Origin: Corallincola sp.
Lineage (GTDB): Bacteria; Pseudomonadota; Gammaproteobacteria; Enterobacterales; Neiellaceae
Assembly (NCBI GenBank): GCA_017998495.1
Contig: JAGOCY010000115.1
Location: 1-5,685 of the forward strand
Reading direction: 5' to 3'
DNA: 5,685 nt
Shown: positions 5,084 to 5,685 of the stretch, piece after piece
Layout: each line of letters begins with the position of its first letter
Numbering within the stretch: the stretch's first letter is position 1
Notes under the pieces: model-generated
Database searches by the model: none
Seen by the model: only the letters and a program-made list of their open reading frames with translations
Told to the model about the DNA's origin: nothing
Translations under genes and position numbers: made by a program

Positions 5084-5099
5084 AGCAAGGGCGATGCCA
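5084..5099 (-). promoter_or_regulatory. Sigma-54 (-24/-12) promoter of pspABC
   Basis: The minus strand reads TGGCA-TC-GCCC-TTGCT against the consensus TGGCAC-R-N4-TTGCW, with GG and GC exactly 10 bp apart. It is 40 bp upstream of the pspA ATG; transcription should start near 5073. psp operons are the standard example of sigma-54 control by PspF, which is encoded divergently here. Confidence 0.93.
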
Positions 5100-5118
5100 A
5101 CAAGCCTAGAGCTATCTA

Positions 5119-5131
5119 AATCAAAGCCTTG
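5119..5131 (+). promoter_or_regulatory. IHF binding site
   Basis: AATCAA-AGCC-TTG matches the IHF consensus WATCAA-N4-TTR at every defined position. It lies about 46-58 bp upstream of the predicted pspA start, between the sigma-54 promoter and the PspF-site region. DNA bent by IHF there would bring the PspF hexamer to the promoter, as at E. coli pspA. Confidence 0.8.
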
Positions 5132-5147
5132 TGTGTATCTCGCGTTT

Positions 5148-5162
5148 GCGGCGCATCGCCGC
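5148..5162. promoter_or_regulatory. GC-rich palindrome, candidate PspF enhancer half (UAS)
   Basis: GCGGCG-CAT-CGCCGC is a perfect 6-bp inverted repeat centred about 82 bp upstream of the predicted pspA start, where one of the two E. coli PspF sites lies. It also abuts the pspF -10 (5163-5168). Assignment rests on symmetry and position; I cannot match it to a PspF consensus from memory. Confidence 0.35.
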
Positions 5163-5168
5163 TATGAT
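5163..5168 (+). promoter_or_regulatory. Candidate -10 of a weak pspF sigma-70 promoter
   Basis: TATGAT matches five of six -10 positions and is about 31 bp upstream of the pspF ATG. No good -35 is found 16-18 bp upstream (TCGCGT at 17 bp). A weak promoter with PspF binding nearby fits the low, autoregulated pspF expression known in E. coli. Confidence 0.35.
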
Positions 5169-5170
5169 GT

Positions 5171-5193
5171 TTTTAACCAACTATTGGTAAAAA
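5171..5193. promoter_or_regulatory. A/T-rich inverted repeat, candidate PspF site (UAS) overlapping the pspF leader
   Basis: TTTTAACCAA, CTA, TTGGTAAAA(A) is symmetric over 23 bp with one mismatched pair (5175/5189). Its centre (5182) is about 109 bp upstream of the predicted pspA start and downstream of the pspF -10. That is where a PspF enhancer site would both serve pspA and repress pspF. Function is inferred from position. Confidence 0.45.
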
Positions 5194-5198
5194 TGACC

Positions 5199-5685
5199 AT
5201 GGCAGACACACGGCAGGTGCAGGAGCTGGTCGGCGAGTCGGACCTGTTTCTGGCCACACTGGAGCAGGCCAGCCGGGTGGCGCCGCTGGAACGCCCGGTG
5301 TTGATCATCGGCGAGCGTGGCACCGGTAAAGAACTGATCGCCGAGCGCCTGCACTATCTGTCAGGGCGCTGGCAGAAACCCCTGATCAAGCTCAACTGCG
5401 CCGCCCTCAACGAGAATCTGCTGGAAAGCGAGCTGTTCGGCCATGAAGCGGGCGCATTTACCGGCGCCCGCAACCGCCATCGAGGTCGTTTTGAGCGGGC
5501 CGACGGCGGCACCCTGTTCCTGGATGAGCTGGCCAATACCCCTGCGGCGCTGCAGGAGAAACTGCTGCGAGTGCTCGAATATGGCGAGTTCGAGCGGGTC
5601 GGCGGCGATGAAGCGGTGCGTGTGGATGTGCGCCTGATCGCGGCCACCAACGAAGACCTGCCGTCGCTGGCGCGCCAGGGGCGGT
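5199..5685 (+). CDS. pspF: Psp operon transcriptional activator PspF (5' part, cut by the right edge)
   Basis: PspF is a sigma-54 bacterial enhancer-binding protein whose AAA+ ring remodels polymerase at pspA; it lacks a receiver domain and is held inactive by PspA. The first 162 residues are present; E. coli PspF is about 325, so the rest of AAA+ and the Fis-type DNA-binding domain are off the edge. Visible: Walker A GERGTGKE (38-45), W58 (equivalent to E. coli W56, the residue contacting PspA), ELFGHEAGAFTGA (78-90) with intact GAFTGA, Walker B TLFLDEL (105-111). ATG at 5199 is chosen because MADTRQVQELVGE aligns with the E. coli start MAEYKDNLLGE. An in-frame ATG at 5193 is possible, and neither has a strong ribosome site. 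Divergent from pspA. Confidence 0.95.
   Translation, partial: MADTRQVQELVGESDLFLATLEQASRVAPLERPVLIIGERGTGKELIAERLHYLSGRWQKPLIKLNCAALNENLLESELFGHEAGAFTGARNRHRGRFERADGGTLFLDELANTPAALQEKLLRVLEYGEFERVGGDEAVRVDVRLIAATNEDLPSLARQGR

Overview
The window comes from a GC-rich gammaproteobacterial chromosome. The protein sequences and the rRNA-leader sequence look most like the Aeromonas/Aeromonadales side of the group, but the genus is inferred from memory of protein similarity, not proven. Almost everything is on the minus strand. Read in the minus direction (right to left) the order is: pspA, pspB, pspC, a strong intrinsic terminator, a YcjF-like membrane protein gene, phhB (pterin-4a-carbinolamine dehydratase), tyrR, gmhB, then the promoters and leader of a ribosomal RNA operon whose 16S gene lies just beyond the left edge. 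Only pspF, cut by the right edge, is on the plus strand, divergent from pspA.

Right part (about 3680-5685): the phage-shock-protein envelope-stress module. PspF is a sigma-54 activator with an intact GAFTGA loop. The pspA upstream region has a sigma-54 -24/-12 promoter, a perfect-consensus IHF site and two palindromes at the distance expected for PspF enhancer sites. PspA (ESCRT-III-like membrane effector and PspF inhibitor), PspB and PspC (inner-membrane sensors) follow in a tightly packed operon that ends at a clear terminator.

Middle (about 760-3680): a YcjF-like membrane protein, phhB and tyrR. In enterobacteria the order is psp - ycjX - ycjF - tyrR. Here pspD and ycjX are absent, the YcjF-like protein is very divergent, and phhB sits directly before tyrR. 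A promoter overlapping the psp terminator could serve ycjF-like/phhB. TyrR has its own candidate promoter with a TyrR box (autoregulation), and gmhB starts 3 bases after tyrR.

Left part (1-757): gmhB (ADP-heptose/LPS core synthesis) followed by rRNA operon control DNA: a near-consensus promoter with a GC-rich discriminator, a boxB-like stem, boxA and the conserved leader block. E. coli has the same gmhB-rrn neighbourhood (rrnH), so the window appears to join two conserved blocks, psp-tyrR and gmhB-rrn. I see no mobile element, CRISPR array or tRNA, and no clearly novel system. The points most worth a second look are the missing ycjX with a divergent YcjF-like protein, phhB without phhA, the overlapping terminator and promoter, and the possible placement of gmhB under tyrR transcription.
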